A DNA stretch of 64,000 bases from positions 3,481,001 through 3,545,000 of the forward strand of contig NZ_CP109446.1 in NCBI RefSeq assembly GCF_036227265.1, in the 5' to 3' direction. The position numbers were made by a program, and so were the translations under genes. The notes beneath the pieces were generated by a model. It was not told the origin of the DNA. It saw only the letters and a list, made by a program, of their open reading frames with translations, and made no database searches. This document shows positions 8,887 through 18,084 of the stretch, in pieces. This DNA is from Streptomyces sp. NBC_01476 (GTDB lineage: Bacteria > Actinomycetota > Actinomycetes > Streptomycetales > Streptomycetaceae). Each line of letters starts with the position of its first letter. The stretch's first letter is position 1.

Positions 8887-9308
8887 GGCGGGACCCTCTC
8901 GGCACGACTGCGCCCCCGCGGGGACGCGGTACGGAACGAGGGCGCTCCCTGCACCTTGCATCGGTGACCGCGCCACCCGGCCACACCGTCACGGCACGGC
9001 CCCACCGATCACCCGAAGGCACTACCCCGCTGCGCGGGCCGACCCCGAAGACCCTCGGGCGGGGCCCCCACCGGAAGGGACCCGCGGCCGGCAACGGCAA
9101 CCAGCCGCAAACCCGACGGCCCGGCCGCCACGCACCGAGGAGGAGAGCCGGCCGCCCAGGGGCCTGGGACCCCGGAAACCGAGAGCCCGGGCCGCCGGGC
9201 GGGGCGGCTCGCGGGGAGGCCGCGGGGCACAACCGGAGAGGCGCGCCAGCGACCGGGCTCCGGGGAAACGAATTGGCCCGCCCTCTCCGCCGCTGAAGCC
9301 CCGGGCGG
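8887..9308. other. Intergenic region between esterase and holB
   Basis: About 420 bases of very GC-rich sequence. No gene, tRNA or clear promoter was recognised. The holB stop is at its right edge, so it must hold the holB 3' end and the promoter of the esterase gene. Confidence 0.5.
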
Positions 9309-10547
9309 TTAGCCGGCGCGGAGGGCGAGGGTCATGGCTTCAACTGCCAGAAGGGGCGCCACGTTGTGGTCGAGGGCGTCGCGGCAGGCGAGCACCGCCT
9401 CTATCCGGCGCAGGCTCTGCTCGGGGTGGGAGGCGCCGGCGATCTGGCGGATGCCGTCCATCGCCTCGGCGTTGGCGACGGTCTCCGGGGAGCGGCCGAG
9501 CTGGAGGGCGAGCACGTCGCGGTAGAAGCCGGCCAGATCGGTCAGCGCGAGGTCGAGGGTGTCGCGCTGGGTACGGGTCGAGCGGCGCTTCTGCCGGTCC
9601 GCGAGATCCTTCATCGCGCCCGCCGTACCGCGCGGCATACGGCTGCCCAGGCCCGCCGCCGCGCCGAGCGCCGCCCGCATCTCCTCGGTCTCCTTCGCGT
9701 CCACGCCCTCGGCGACCGCCTTGGCGTCCTCCGTGGCGGAGTCGACGAGTTCCTGAGCGGCGCGCAGGCAGCCGCCGATGTCGGCGACCCGCAGCGGAAG
9801 GCGCAGGACGGTCGCCCGCCGGCTGCGGGCGGACTCGTCGGAGGCGAGCCGCCGGGCCCGGCCGATGTGACCCTGCGTGGCCCGCGCGACCGTCGCAGCC
9901 AGCCCCGGGTCGATGCCGTCCCGCCGGGTCAGCACGTCGGCGACGTCCGCTACCGAGGGCGTGCGCAGGGTCAGCAGCCGGCAGCGGGACCTGATGGTGG
10001 GCAGCGCGTCCTCGACCGAGGGGGCGCACAGCAGCCACACCGTACGGGGAGCGGGCTCCTCGATCGCCTTGAGCAGCACGTTGGCGGCGCCTTCGGTGAG
10101 CCGGTCGGCGTCCTCCAGCAGGATCACCTGCCAGCGCCCGCCGGCCGGGGACATCGAGGCGCGCCGCACCAGGTCCCGGGTCTCCTTGACGCCAATGGAG
10201 AGCACGTCGGTACGGACCGCCTCCACATCGGCGTGGGTGCCGACGAGCGTGGTGTGGCAGCCGTCGCAGAACCCGCACCCGGGCGCCGCCCCGAGCGCCT
10301 TGTCAGGGCTGACGCACTGCAGCGCCGCCGCGAACGCCCTGGCCGCGGTGGACCGGCCGCTGCCGGGCGGACCGGTGAAGAGCCACGCGTGCGTCATGGA
10401 CGACCCCGCCCGTACGGCCGGCCCGGCGGCGCCCTCCGCCCCCGCCCCGGTCACCGCACCGTCCACCAGCTCGGCCGCGTGGCTCGCGGCAGTGGTCAGC
10501 TCGGCCACGGTACGGGCCTGCCCGACCACGTCGTCCCATACCGTCAT
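9309..10547 (-). CDS. holB: DNA polymerase III delta' subunit
   Basis: A 412-residue clamp-loader subunit that helps load the sliding clamp during replication. It starts MTVWDDVVGQ, has a P-loop-like GPPGSGRST, a zinc-binding cluster CGFCDGC, a Walker B-like VILLEDADRLT, and the sensor-1 SRC motif TIRSRCRLL. The P-loop has Arg where ATPases have Lys, as expected for delta', which is not the ATP-hydrolysing subunit. In actinobacteria this gene usually follows tmk; here its upstream neighbour on the same strand is an asparagine-synthase-like gene. Confidence 0.93.
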   Translation of the reverse strand: MTVWDDVVGQARTVAELTTAASHAAELVDGAVTGAGAEGAAGPAVRAGSSMTHAWLFTGPPGSGRSTAARAFAAALQCVSPDKALGAAPGCGFCDGCHTTLVGTHADVEAVRTDVLSIGVKETRDLVRRASMSPAGGRWQVILLEDADRLTEGAANVLLKAIEEPAPRTVWLLCAPSVEDALPTIRSRCRLLTLRTPSVADVADVLTRRDGIDPGLAATVARATQGHIGRARRLASDESARSRRATVLRLPLRVADIGGCLRAAQELVDSATEDAKAVAEGVDAKETEEMRAALGAAAGLGSRMPRGTAGAMKDLADRQKRRSTRTQRDTLDLALTDLAGFYRDVLALQLGRSPETVANAEAMDGIRQIAGASHPEQSLRRIEAVLACRDALDHNVAPLLAVEAMTLALRAG

Positions 10548-10814
10548 CCGTCACCCTCGCCTTCTCGCCTTGCTTCGTCCGCCGACCGCACTCCTCATTC
10601 TGCGGCACACCACCGACAGCCCCGGCCCGGAGGCATCGAAGAAGCGCACCCGGTGGGTCAGGGTCCGCTCACAGCCCAGGGCCCCCGCACCCCGAAGGCC
10701 CGGGAAGCCCGCACACGCCCGGCCCCCGCCCCCCAAAGCCCCCGCACCCCCAGAAGCGACCGCACCCCGAGAAGACCCGAGAAGACCCGAAAAGAAAAGC
10801 GACCCCACCCTCAG

Positions 10815-13076
10815 TCACAGCGAAAGCCGCTGCACCCCCGACGCCACCGCCCGCTGCTCCGACTCCCCCGCCCCGCCGGTCCAGCACGAGCCCCGGCGGG
10901 CCAGCAGCCGCCGCAGCCACAGCTCGACCGCGACGAGTTCGCCGAGCCCGTCCAGGCCGACCGGCTCACCGCGGGCCGCCGACTCCAGCGCCTCCCGGAT
11001 CGTGCCCGCCTCGATCAGCCCCGCGTCGGCGAGCAGCGGCGCCTCGAAGAGGTCGAGCAGCGGGTCGATCGCGGCCCGCAGTCCCTGCCGTACGGCCCCG
11101 CCGGCCACCGACGAGACCGACGAGGCGCCCCAGCCGGCCGGCAGCTCGCGGACCCCGGCGCCCTCCAGCACCTCGCGCAGCACCTCGGCGCGGGCCCCGG
11201 GCCGTACCCGTACCGCGCTGGGCAGTGCCCGGCAGGCGCGTACCACCTGGTTGTCGAGGAAGGGCGCGTGCAGCCGCTGGGACGGCACCGCCGCCGCCTG
11301 TTCCAGCACCCGGTAGTCGGCCGCGTGCCGGGCCAGCGCCGCGCGGGCGCGCCGTTCGCCGGGGCGTTCCAGCGGCCAGGGGCGGCGGGCCGCGTCCTGG
11401 AGCCGTACCGACACCTCGGCGAGCGCCTCGCCGGTGAGCCAGCGGGCGGCCGGCCCGGGCCGCACCCACGCCATCGCGGCCAGCGACGCGGCGAGCGGCC
11501 CGCCTCGCGCGCCCCCGCCCGCGTCGGCGAACTCGCGGCGCATCAGCCGCATCGCCGCGTCCTCCACACCCTGTTGATACGGCATGCGGGCCAGCCGCCT
11601 GGCGGCCCGGTAGACGGTGACAGGCACGGTGAAGGGCACCAGCGCCGAGTGCCCGGTCGCCGCGCCGTCCGCCCTGGTCAGCGCGGCCATCGGACGCAGC
11701 AGATGCCGGCGGCGGCGGTCCATCAGCAGGTCGGCCAGGCGGGCCGGGTGCGCGTCGAGCACCTGCCGGGCGCCGTAGCCGATCAGGTGGTCGGCGCCGC
11801 CCGCGGCGAGCCGGCGGCGGTGGCGTTCGGCGAGGATCAGCGAGGGGCCGGGTTCGTCGGTGAGCGGGCCGAGCGCGCCGCCGGCCAGGTCGGCGTAGGG
11901 GAGCGCTTCCGCGCCGCCGGGCACGACGATGTGCCGCAGCCGCGGGTCGGTGCCCATCGCGCGGGCCCGTTCCAGCTCGGCCTCGCGGGGGGCGGCCGAG
12001 CCGCCGCCCACGAGGTCGTTGAAGGTGACCGCGAGCAGCCGTTCCCCGGCCAGTGACCCCGGGGTCCCCGGCAGGGTGCCCGGCATGCCGGGCAGTCCGG
12101 CGGCGAGCAGGGCGAGCGTCGCGGAGGCGCTGCCGCCGGAGAGGTCCGCGCCGATGCCGGGCGCCGGTGCCTCGTCGCCGTCGGGGACGAAGCGGGGTTG
12201 CGCCAGCCGGGCCCGTACGGCGTCGACGAGCGCGTCCCGTACGCCCTCGACCGCCGCTTCGGTGTCCGCGGAGCTGGCCTGCTGGTGGCCCACGGCGAGC
12301 GAGGCCGTCGGTTCGTACCCGGTGATCTCGGGCGCCCCGTCCCGCAGGATCAGCGCGTGGCCCGGCGGCACCCGGCGTACGCCGAGGTAGGGGGTGCCGT
12401 CCAGCAGCGCCTCGGGGGCGTCGGGGCAGGCCAGGGTGGCGGCGAGGTGGGTGACGTCGAGCCCGGCCTCGATCAGGTCGGCGAGCGGCAGCGCGGCGGT
12501 GGCGTAGGCCGTACCGCCGGACCAGCGGGTGTGGAAGACCGGGCGGGCGCCGGCCAGGTCGCCCAGCACCGTGATGCGGCGGCCGAGTTGGAGGACGGCG
12601 GTGTAACTGCCGGGCCAGGCGGTCACATGGCGCAGCGCGCCGCCGCGGGCCGCCACCAGGCCGAGGCGCAGTTCGGAGTCGCTGGCGCCGCACCGGCCGA
12701 GCACCGCGAGCCGGGCGATGCCGGCGTAGCCGTTGGGGCCGTTGCCGGTGGGGCCGCCGCCGTGCTCCGGGCCGCGTTCGCCGTAAGGCCGCTGGTAGGG
12801 CCGCCCGTTGGCGTACGGACCGCCGTACGCGCTGCCGTCGTAGGCGGACCCGTAGGACGTACCGCCGTTGGTGCTGCGGCCGTTGCCGCCGGCCCAGGCC
12901 GGGTCCGCGGTGACCACCCTGATCTCGTCCGGCCGCCAGTCGCCCACCGCCCAGAGCGGATCGGGTTCACCCCACAGGAGTTGGGCGCCGACCGGCTGGA
13001 GCGTGCGGTTGCGCGCCTGGGCGGACCCGGGAACGGGACCCGCGGTGGTACTGCTCCACCCCACCAACCACCGCAT
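10815..13076 (-). CDS. Asparagine-synthase-like protein lacking the glutaminase Cys
   Basis: A 753-residue protein. The ATG at 13076 is preceded by GGAGG at 5 bases. The N-terminal half resembles a class II amidotransferase domain but starts MRWLVGW, so the essential N-terminal Cys is missing. The C-terminal half has the PPi-loop signature DLSGGSASATLALL and AQRLHAPFLDN-like and GWGASSV segments of the synthetase domain. Lasso-peptide cyclases have the same architecture, but no precursor peptide or B protein is seen nearby. ATP-dependent amide formation is inferred. A low-complexity Gly/Tyr stretch lies at residues about 65-105. It faces the sporulation-associated gene across a 0.9-kb gap. 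Confidence 0.75.
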   Translation of the reverse strand: MRWLVGWSSTTAGPVPGSAQARNRTLQPVGAQLLWGEPDPLWAVGDWRPDEIRVVTADPAWAGGNGRSTNGGTSYGSAYDGSAYGGPYANGRPYQRPYGERGPEHGGGPTGNGPNGYAGIARLAVLGRCGASDSELRLGLVAARGGALRHVTAWPGSYTAVLQLGRRITVLGDLAGARPVFHTRWSGGTAYATAALPLADLIEAGLDVTHLAATLACPDAPEALLDGTPYLGVRRVPPGHALILRDGAPEITGYEPTASLAVGHQQASSADTEAAVEGVRDALVDAVRARLAQPRFVPDGDEAPAPGIGADLSGGSASATLALLAAGLPGMPGTLPGTPGSLAGERLLAVTFNDLVGGGSAAPREAELERARAMGTDPRLRHIVVPGGAEALPYADLAGGALGPLTDEPGPSLILAERHRRRLAAGGADHLIGYGARQVLDAHPARLADLLMDRRRRHLLRPMAALTRADGAATGHSALVPFTVPVTVYRAARRLARMPYQQGVEDAAMRLMRREFADAGGGARGGPLAASLAAMAWVRPGPAARWLTGEALAEVSVRLQDAARRPWPLERPGERRARAALARHAADYRVLEQAAAVPSQRLHAPFLDNQVVRACRALPSAVRVRPGARAEVLREVLEGAGVRELPAGWGASSVSSVAGGAVRQGLRAAIDPLLDLFEAPLLADAGLIEAGTIREALESAARGEPVGLDGLGELVAVELWLRRLLARRGSCWTGGAGESEQRAVASGVQRLSL

Positions 13077-13969
13077 CGCCGCCTCCACAGGCTGTGGACA
13101 GCCGGTGCGCGGGCGCCATCGCCGCTCGCCCCGCCTCGTCGCCACGTCTGATGTCCGGAAGACCATGCTGCCACGTGCAAGCGCGCAAAGAGGCGCATGG
13201 GTGCACCAAGGAGCGACGGGTCGCACGCCAGAAGCGGGCGGGAAACGCGCGGGAGACGAAACGTCTGATTCGCGCCAAAGTCTGCGGCACTTGCCGCAGT
13301 TGATATGCCGGACGGATGGCGGGGCGGCGACCGGGGTCAACAGGCCCTGGACGGCGGTGCGTTGGGCGACGGCGGGAGCGGGTGCGGTCCACGGCGGCGG
13401 GGTGCGACGGCCCGGGAGGCATGTCCCATCCTCCCGGGCCGGTCCGCCACCCGCGGGGATTGTGGCAGCGGAACCCCCCGACCCGCCCACCCCGTCATGC
13501 CGCCTGCCGGGGCTGCGGGCCGATCCACGGCCACCATGCAAGCGCCGCAGCTCCGACCGGCACAGAGCGCACGGCCGGGCGCACGGCCACATATACCGGG
13601 AGCACACGCCAGAACGCGCGCGTGCCGCGTCCGTCCCGCCGCCCGCTCGCGCACCCCGGCTCCGCGACCCCCGCGCGGCCCCCGGCCGCCCCTGGCAACC
13701 CCCGCGCACCGCCCGTACATTGGCCGGTAAGGGACTGCTTTCCGGCCATCCGGCACAAGGCTCTTAACGGTCGGGATGCGGCGAACTACGCTGGGTGTAC
13801 CCGGTTCGCACACGTACGCGCGGCTCGGGTGTCCGGCGCATGCACCGCGCCCGCCGGGAAAGGGCGTTCGCGGTGGCTGAATCGGGCTCCAGGGGAGGGC
13901 GACCCCCGTACCCCACGACATCACCAGGCCGGCCGGCCTGCCCCCAGCGGCATCACGAGGTGAACCGCA
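13077..13969. other. 893-base divergent intergenic region
   Basis: Separates the minus-strand asparagine-synthase-like gene and the plus-strand sporulation-associated gene. Several frames are open, as usual at this GC content, but none has a ribosome binding site and family-like sequence. It must hold both promoters. No RNA gene was recognised. Confidence 0.5.
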
Positions 13970-15385
13970 GTGAACAGAGAACACCGCGGGCCGAACGAGA
14001 AACTCGGCGCCCTTCTCGCTCTGGCGGGTATCAGCAACGCCGGACTCGCCCGACGGGTCAACGACCTGGGCGCGCAACGTGGTCTGACCCTGCGTTATGA
14101 CAAGACGTCGGTGGCCCGCTGGGTCACCAAGGGCATGGTCCCGCAAGGTGCGGCCCCCCATCTGATCGCCGCGGCCATCGCCGGCAAGCTCGGCAGACCG
14201 GTCCCGCTCCACGAGATAGGTCTGGCCGACGCCGACCCGGCGCCCGAGGTCGGCCTCGCCTTCCCGCGCGATGTCGGCGAGGCGGTGAAATCGGCCACCG
14301 ATCTGTGGCGGTTGGATCTCGCCGGGCGCCGTGGCCCGGGCGGTGGCGGCATCTGGCAGAGCTTGGCCGGATCTTTCGCAGTCAGCGCTTACGTCACTCC
14401 GGCGTCCCGCTGGCTGATCACCCCGGCCGACGCCACGGTGGCCCGCGACGCCCCGGCCCCCGGCATGGCGCATGTCGGCCACACCGATGTCACCAAGCTC
14501 CGCGAGGCGGCCGAGGACGCCCGCCGCTGGGACTCCAAGTACGGTGGCGGCGACTGGCGTTCGGGCATGGTCCCGGAGTGCCTGCGGGTCGAGGCGGCGC
14601 CGCTGCTGCTCGGCTCCTACAGCGACGACGTGGGCCGTTCGCTCTTCGGCGCCACCGCCGAACTCACCCGGCTGGCCGGGTGGATGGCCTTCGACACCGG
14701 CCAGCAGGAAGCCGCCCAGCGCTATTACATCCAGGCGCTCCGGCTCGCCCGGGCCGCCGCGGACGTACCGCTCGGCGGTTACGTTCTCGCCTCCATGTCG
14801 CTCCAGGCCACCTACCGCAACTTCGCCGACGAGGGCGTCGACCTCGCCCAGGCGGCCCTGGAGCGCAACCGCGGTCTCGCCACCGCCCGCACCATGAGCT
14901 TCTTCCACCTCGTCGAGGCCCGCGCCCACGCCAAGGCCGGCGAGGCCGCGGCCTGCGGCGCCTCACTGGCCGCCGCCGAGGCGCTGCTGGAACGCGCCCG
15001 GGAGGGCGACGCCGACCCCAGCTGGCTCGGCTTCTACTCCTACGACCGCCTGGCCGCCGACGCCGCCGAGTGCTACCGCGACCTGCGCATCCCCCGCCAG
15101 GTCCAGCGCTTCACCGAGCAGGCGCTGGCCCGGCCCACCGAGGAGTTCGTCCGCTCGCACGGCCTGCGGCTGGTGGTCTCGGCCGTCGCGGAGCTGGAGT
15201 CGGGCAACCTCGACGCGTGCTGCGCGGCCGGCGTCAAGGCGGTGGAGGTGGCCGGCCGCATCTCCTCGGCCCGCACCACGGAGTACGTCCGCGACCTCCT
15301 GCACCGCCTGGAGCCGTACAACGACGAACCCCGCGTGCTCGAACTGCGCGAAAGGGCTCGCCCGCTGCTGGCCGCTCCGGCATGA
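13970..15385 (+). CDS. Sporulation-associated HTH/TPR regulatory protein
   Basis: A 471-residue protein with an N-terminal XRE-like helix-turn-helix ([18 protein letters not shown], about residues 14-31, continuing to [10 protein letters not shown]) and a long helical TPR-type C-terminal part with repeated Ala/Glu/Arg-rich helices. It belongs to the NsdA-type / sporulation-associated family of Streptomyces, which affects timing of differentiation. The GTG start follows GAGGTG by 6 bases. It is monocistronic, with a strong hairpin after it. The family is clear; the DNA target is not known. Confidence 0.8.
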   Translation: MNREHRGPNEKLGALLALAGISNAGLARRVNDLGAQRGLTLRYDKTSVARWVTKGMVPQGAAPHLIAAAIAGKLGRPVPLHEIGLADADPAPEVGLAFPRDVGEAVKSATDLWRLDLAGRRGPGGGGIWQSLAGSFAVSAYVTPASRWLITPADATVARDAPAPGMAHVGHTDVTKLREAAEDARRWDSKYGGGDWRSGMVPECLRVEAAPLLLGSYSDDVGRSLFGATAELTRLAGWMAFDTGQQEAAQRYYIQALRLARAAADVPLGGYVLASMSLQATYRNFADEGVDLAQAALERNRGLATARTMSFFHLVEARAHAKAGEAAACGASLAAAEALLERAREGDADPSWLGFYSYDRLAADAAECYRDLRIPRQVQRFTEQALARPTEEFVRSHGLRLVVSAVAELESGNLDACCAAGVKAVEVAGRISSARTTEYVRDLLHRLEPYNDEPRVLELRERARPLLAAPA

Positions 15386-15438
15386 TCGTCCCCGACGGCA
15401 GGGGCGACGCCGCGTCCTGCTGAGCCCGCCCGGCTCCG

Positions 15439-15469
15439 GGCCCCCGGGGGTCCCGAGGTCCCGGGGGCC
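15439..15469 (+). terminator. Hairpin terminator after sporulation-associated gene
   Basis: A 10-bp stem (GGCCCCCGGG and its complement) with an 11-base loop, in the gap before lhgO. There is no T-run, as is common for Streptomyces terminators. Confidence 0.55.
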
Positions 15470-15530
15470 TCCCTGGGTCCCTCCCGGGGGGTACGAGGGC
15501 AGCAGCGCACTACGGAGGAGCCGCACCGAC

Positions 15531-16754
15531 GTGACCACGGATCTCACGGTGATCGGCGCCGGCATCGTGGGCCTGGCGACGGCCTACGCGCTCACCCGCG
15601 CCGCCCCGCGCGCCTCCGTCACGGTGCTGGAGAAGGAGTCCGCCCCGGCCCGCCACCAGACCGGGCGGAACAGCGGCGTCATCCACAGCGGCATCTACTA
15701 CCGCCCCGGCACCCTCAAGGCGCGGTACGCGCTGGCCGGCAACGCGGAGACCGCCGCGTTCGCCGCGAGCCACGGCGTCCCGTACGAGATCACCGGCAAG
15801 CTCATCGTCGCCACCACGCCCCCCGAACTCCCCCGCCTGCACGCCCTGGTCCAGCGCGGCCGGGAGCACGGCCTGACCGTACGCGAGCTCGGTCCGGCGC
15901 AGATCGCCGCGTACGAGCCCGAGGTGGCGGGCCTGGCCGCGATCCACGTCGGCTCCACCGGCGTCGTCGACTTCGCCGCGATCACCGCCGTACTGGCCCG
16001 GCTGGTCACGGAGGCGGGCGGCACGATCCACTACGGGCGGCGGGTCACCGCGATCGAGCGGGACACGGACGCCGGGGTCACCGTCCGGGTCGCGGGCGGC
16101 GCCCCGCACCGCACCCGGGTGCTGGTCAACTGCGCCGGCCTGCACAGCGACCGCGTCGCCCGGCTGGCCGGCACCGACCCGGGCATGCGGATCGTCCCCT
16201 TCCGCGGGGAGTTCTACGAGCTGGTCCCGGAGCGCCGCGGGCTGGTGCGCGGCCTGGTGTACCCGGTGCCGGACCCGGACTTCCCGTTCCTCGGCGTCCA
16301 CCTCACCCGGGACGTCCACGGCGGGGTCCACCTCGGCCCCAACGCGGTGCCCGCGCTCGCCCGCGAGGGATACCACCGCGGTACGGTCCGGCTGCGCGAC
16401 CTGGCCGGCACCGCGGCCTTCCCCGGCACCTGGCGGATCGCCCGCCGCCACTGGCGGCACGAGGTCGGTGAGCTGCGGCGCTCCTTCTCCAAGCGCGCCT
16501 TCACCGCCGACGCCCGCCGCCTGCTGCCGGCGCTGCGCCCCGCCGACCTGGTGCCGGCGCCCGCGGGGGTGCGGGCCCAGGCGGTGCTCCCCGACGGCAC
16601 GCTGGTCGACGACTTCCTCTTCGGCGGCTCCGGCCCCTTCGTTCACGTCCTCAACGCCCCCTCCCCCGCGGCCACCGCCGCGCTCCCGATCGGCCGCGAG
16701 GTCGCCCGCCGGGCGCTGGAGGCGCTGGAGGGAGCGGGGCCGCCGGCGGCGTGA
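15531..16754 (+). CDS. lhgO: L-2-hydroxyglutarate oxidase
   Basis: A 407-residue FAD enzyme that oxidises L-2-hydroxyglutarate to 2-oxoglutarate, a metabolite-repair step. The FAD-binding GAGIVGLATAYAL motif is at residues about 7-19. The family signature RHQTGRNSGVIHSGIYY follows. C-terminal GGSGPFVHVLNAPSPAAT is the usual end of LhgO. The GTG start is preceded by GGAGGAG at about 10 bases. Length matches the family. Confidence 0.9.
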   Translation: MTTDLTVIGAGIVGLATAYALTRAAPRASVTVLEKESAPARHQTGRNSGVIHSGIYYRPGTLKARYALAGNAETAAFAASHGVPYEITGKLIVATTPPELPRLHALVQRGREHGLTVRELGPAQIAAYEPEVAGLAAIHVGSTGVVDFAAITAVLARLVTEAGGTIHYGRRVTAIERDTDAGVTVRVAGGAPHRTRVLVNCAGLHSDRVARLAGTDPGMRIVPFRGEFYELVPERRGLVRGLVYPVPDPDFPFLGVHLTRDVHGGVHLGPNAVPALAREGYHRGTVRLRDLAGTAAFPGTWRIARRHWRHEVGELRRSFSKRAFTADARRLLPALRPADLVPAPAGVRAQAVLPDGTLVDDFLFGGSGPFVHVLNAPSPAATAALPIGREVARRALEALEGAGPPAA

Positions 16755-17163
16755 GCGACGCGTCTCGGGGGAGCGTCGGGGACGCGGGGACCGTATGGGG
16801 TGCCAGTCGCGCGGCTGACGCGGGCGCGGTCCTTCCGTCCGGGCCCTGGACGGCGCCCTTCCCGCCGGAGGCCGCCGGGCCCTGGGTGCGGGCGGATCGT
16901 TCCCTGAGCGCTGCTCACGCGGTACGTTCCCCCGGCACGCGACCTCGGCCGCCCTGACCCGGGCCCTCCGCGCGGGGACCGTCCGGGCAGCGGCTGCGGT
17001 CCCTCGTTCGGGCCCTGGGCGGCGCCCTCGCAGGCGGGTGGACCGTTCGCGGGCCTGGGCGGAGCCCCTCCCGCCGGACGCCACCGGGCCCCCGCGCGCG
17101 GGCGGGCGGCGGCCGTATGCCGGGGCGGGCCCGCGGCGGCGGCCCCGTAGAATCGATCCCATT
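16755..17163. other. Intergenic region before trmB
   Basis: About 410 bases. Apart from a -10 box directly before trmB no gene or RNA was recognised. GC-rich near-repeats (GGGCCCTGG-type) occur around 16845 and 17010. Confidence 0.45.
17148..17153 (+). promoter_or_regulatory. -10 box for trmB
   Basis: TAGAAT ends 10 bases before the GTG start, and no Shine-Dalgarno sequence lies between. A transcript starting 6-7 bases after the box would have a leader of only 3-4 bases. Confidence 0.5.
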
Positions 17164-17898
17164 GTGTCCAGCGCTCCCGTCACCGTGAAGTTCCCCGCGG
17201 GTCCGGCCCCTGATCCGGCCGGGTCGCGCGATGAGCACCGCATTCGTTCCTTCCACGCCCGCCGCGGGCGGATCACCCAGGCCCAGGCCGCGGCGATCGA
17301 GCGGCACTGGCCACGGTGGGGGGTGGAACTGGACGGCCGCCCGCTCGACCTGGCCGCGCTCTTCGGCTCCCCCGACCTGCCGGTCGTACTGGAGATCGGC
17401 TTCGGGATGGGTGACGCCACCGCCGCGATGGCCGCCGCCGACCCCGGCACCGGAATCCTCGCGGTCGACGTGCACACCCCCGGCCAGGGCAACCTGCTCG
17501 CGCTCGCCGACCGGGCCGGCCTGACGAACGTACGGGTGGCGAACGGCGACGCGATCGTGCTGCTGCGGGACATGCTGCCGCCGGCCTCGCTGTCCGGCCT
17601 ACGCGTTTACTTCCCCGACCCGTGGCCCAAGGCCAAGCACCACAAACGCCGCCTGATCCAGCCGGAGTTCCTCGCGCTGGTGCTCCCGCTGCTGCGCCCG
17701 GGCTCGCTCGTGCACTGCGCGACGGACTGGGAACCGTACGCGGAGCAGATGCTGGAGGTGCTGACCGCGACGCCCGGGCTGACCAACGCGTACGGGGGGT
17801 TCGCGCCGCGGCCGGACTTCCGGCCGGAGACGAAGTTCGAGCGGCAGGGGCTGGCGAAGGGGCACGTCGTACGGGACCTGGTGTTCCGGCGGGTGTGA
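17164..17898 (+). CDS. trmB: tRNA (guanine-N7)-methyltransferase
   Basis: A 244-residue SAM-dependent enzyme that methylates G46 of tRNAs. SAM motif I is LEIGFGMGDATAAMA. The family signature VYFPDPWPKAKHHKRRLIQ is present, as is the late FRPETKFERQGL motif. The GTG at 17164 is chosen because it follows a -10 box and gives the normal family length; an upstream extension is Arg/Pro-rich and unlike TrmB. PrsW follows on the same strand. Confidence 0.93.
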   Translation: MSSAPVTVKFPAGPAPDPAGSRDEHRIRSFHARRGRITQAQAAAIERHWPRWGVELDGRPLDLAALFGSPDLPVVLEIGFGMGDATAAMAAADPGTGILAVDVHTPGQGNLLALADRAGLTNVRVANGDAIVLLRDMLPPASLSGLRVYFPDPWPKAKHHKRRLIQPEFLALVLPLLRPGSLVHCATDWEPYAEQMLEVLTATPGLTNAYGGFAPRPDFRPETKFERQGLAKGHVVRDLVFRRV

Positions 17899-18072
17899 CG
17901 GGTGAGCCCGGGGGCTGGTCCCAACGGCCGTGCGTGGCGGGGTCGTTGACGCCGTACCCGGCGGGGCTCTCGACGCCGTGCCCGGGCGGCGCTTCCCGGC
18001 GGGGCCACCGGGCCCGTTCCGGAGGCCGTTCCTGATCCCTACGCACCCTCGCGCGGTGTCGGTGCGTGCCCG

Positions 18073-18078
18073 TACTGT
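18073..18078 (+). promoter_or_regulatory. Leaderless -10 box for the PrsW gene
   Basis: TACTGT followed by exactly 6 bases and then the GTG start at 18085. This spacing puts the transcription start on the start codon. No Shine-Dalgarno sequence is present. Confidence 0.6.
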
Positions 18079-18084
18079 CGACAG

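Noticed and set aside
9366-12056. Very long open plus-strand frame (896 codons) opposite holB and the asparagine-synthase-like gene
   Set aside because: It is antisense to two clearly recognised genes, is Arg/Gly/Pro-rich without motifs, and lacks a ribosome site. Long shadow frames are normal at this GC content.
10815-13076. Lasso-peptide gene cluster
   Set aside because: Only the cyclase-like protein is present; precursor, RRE, leader peptidase and transporter are missing.
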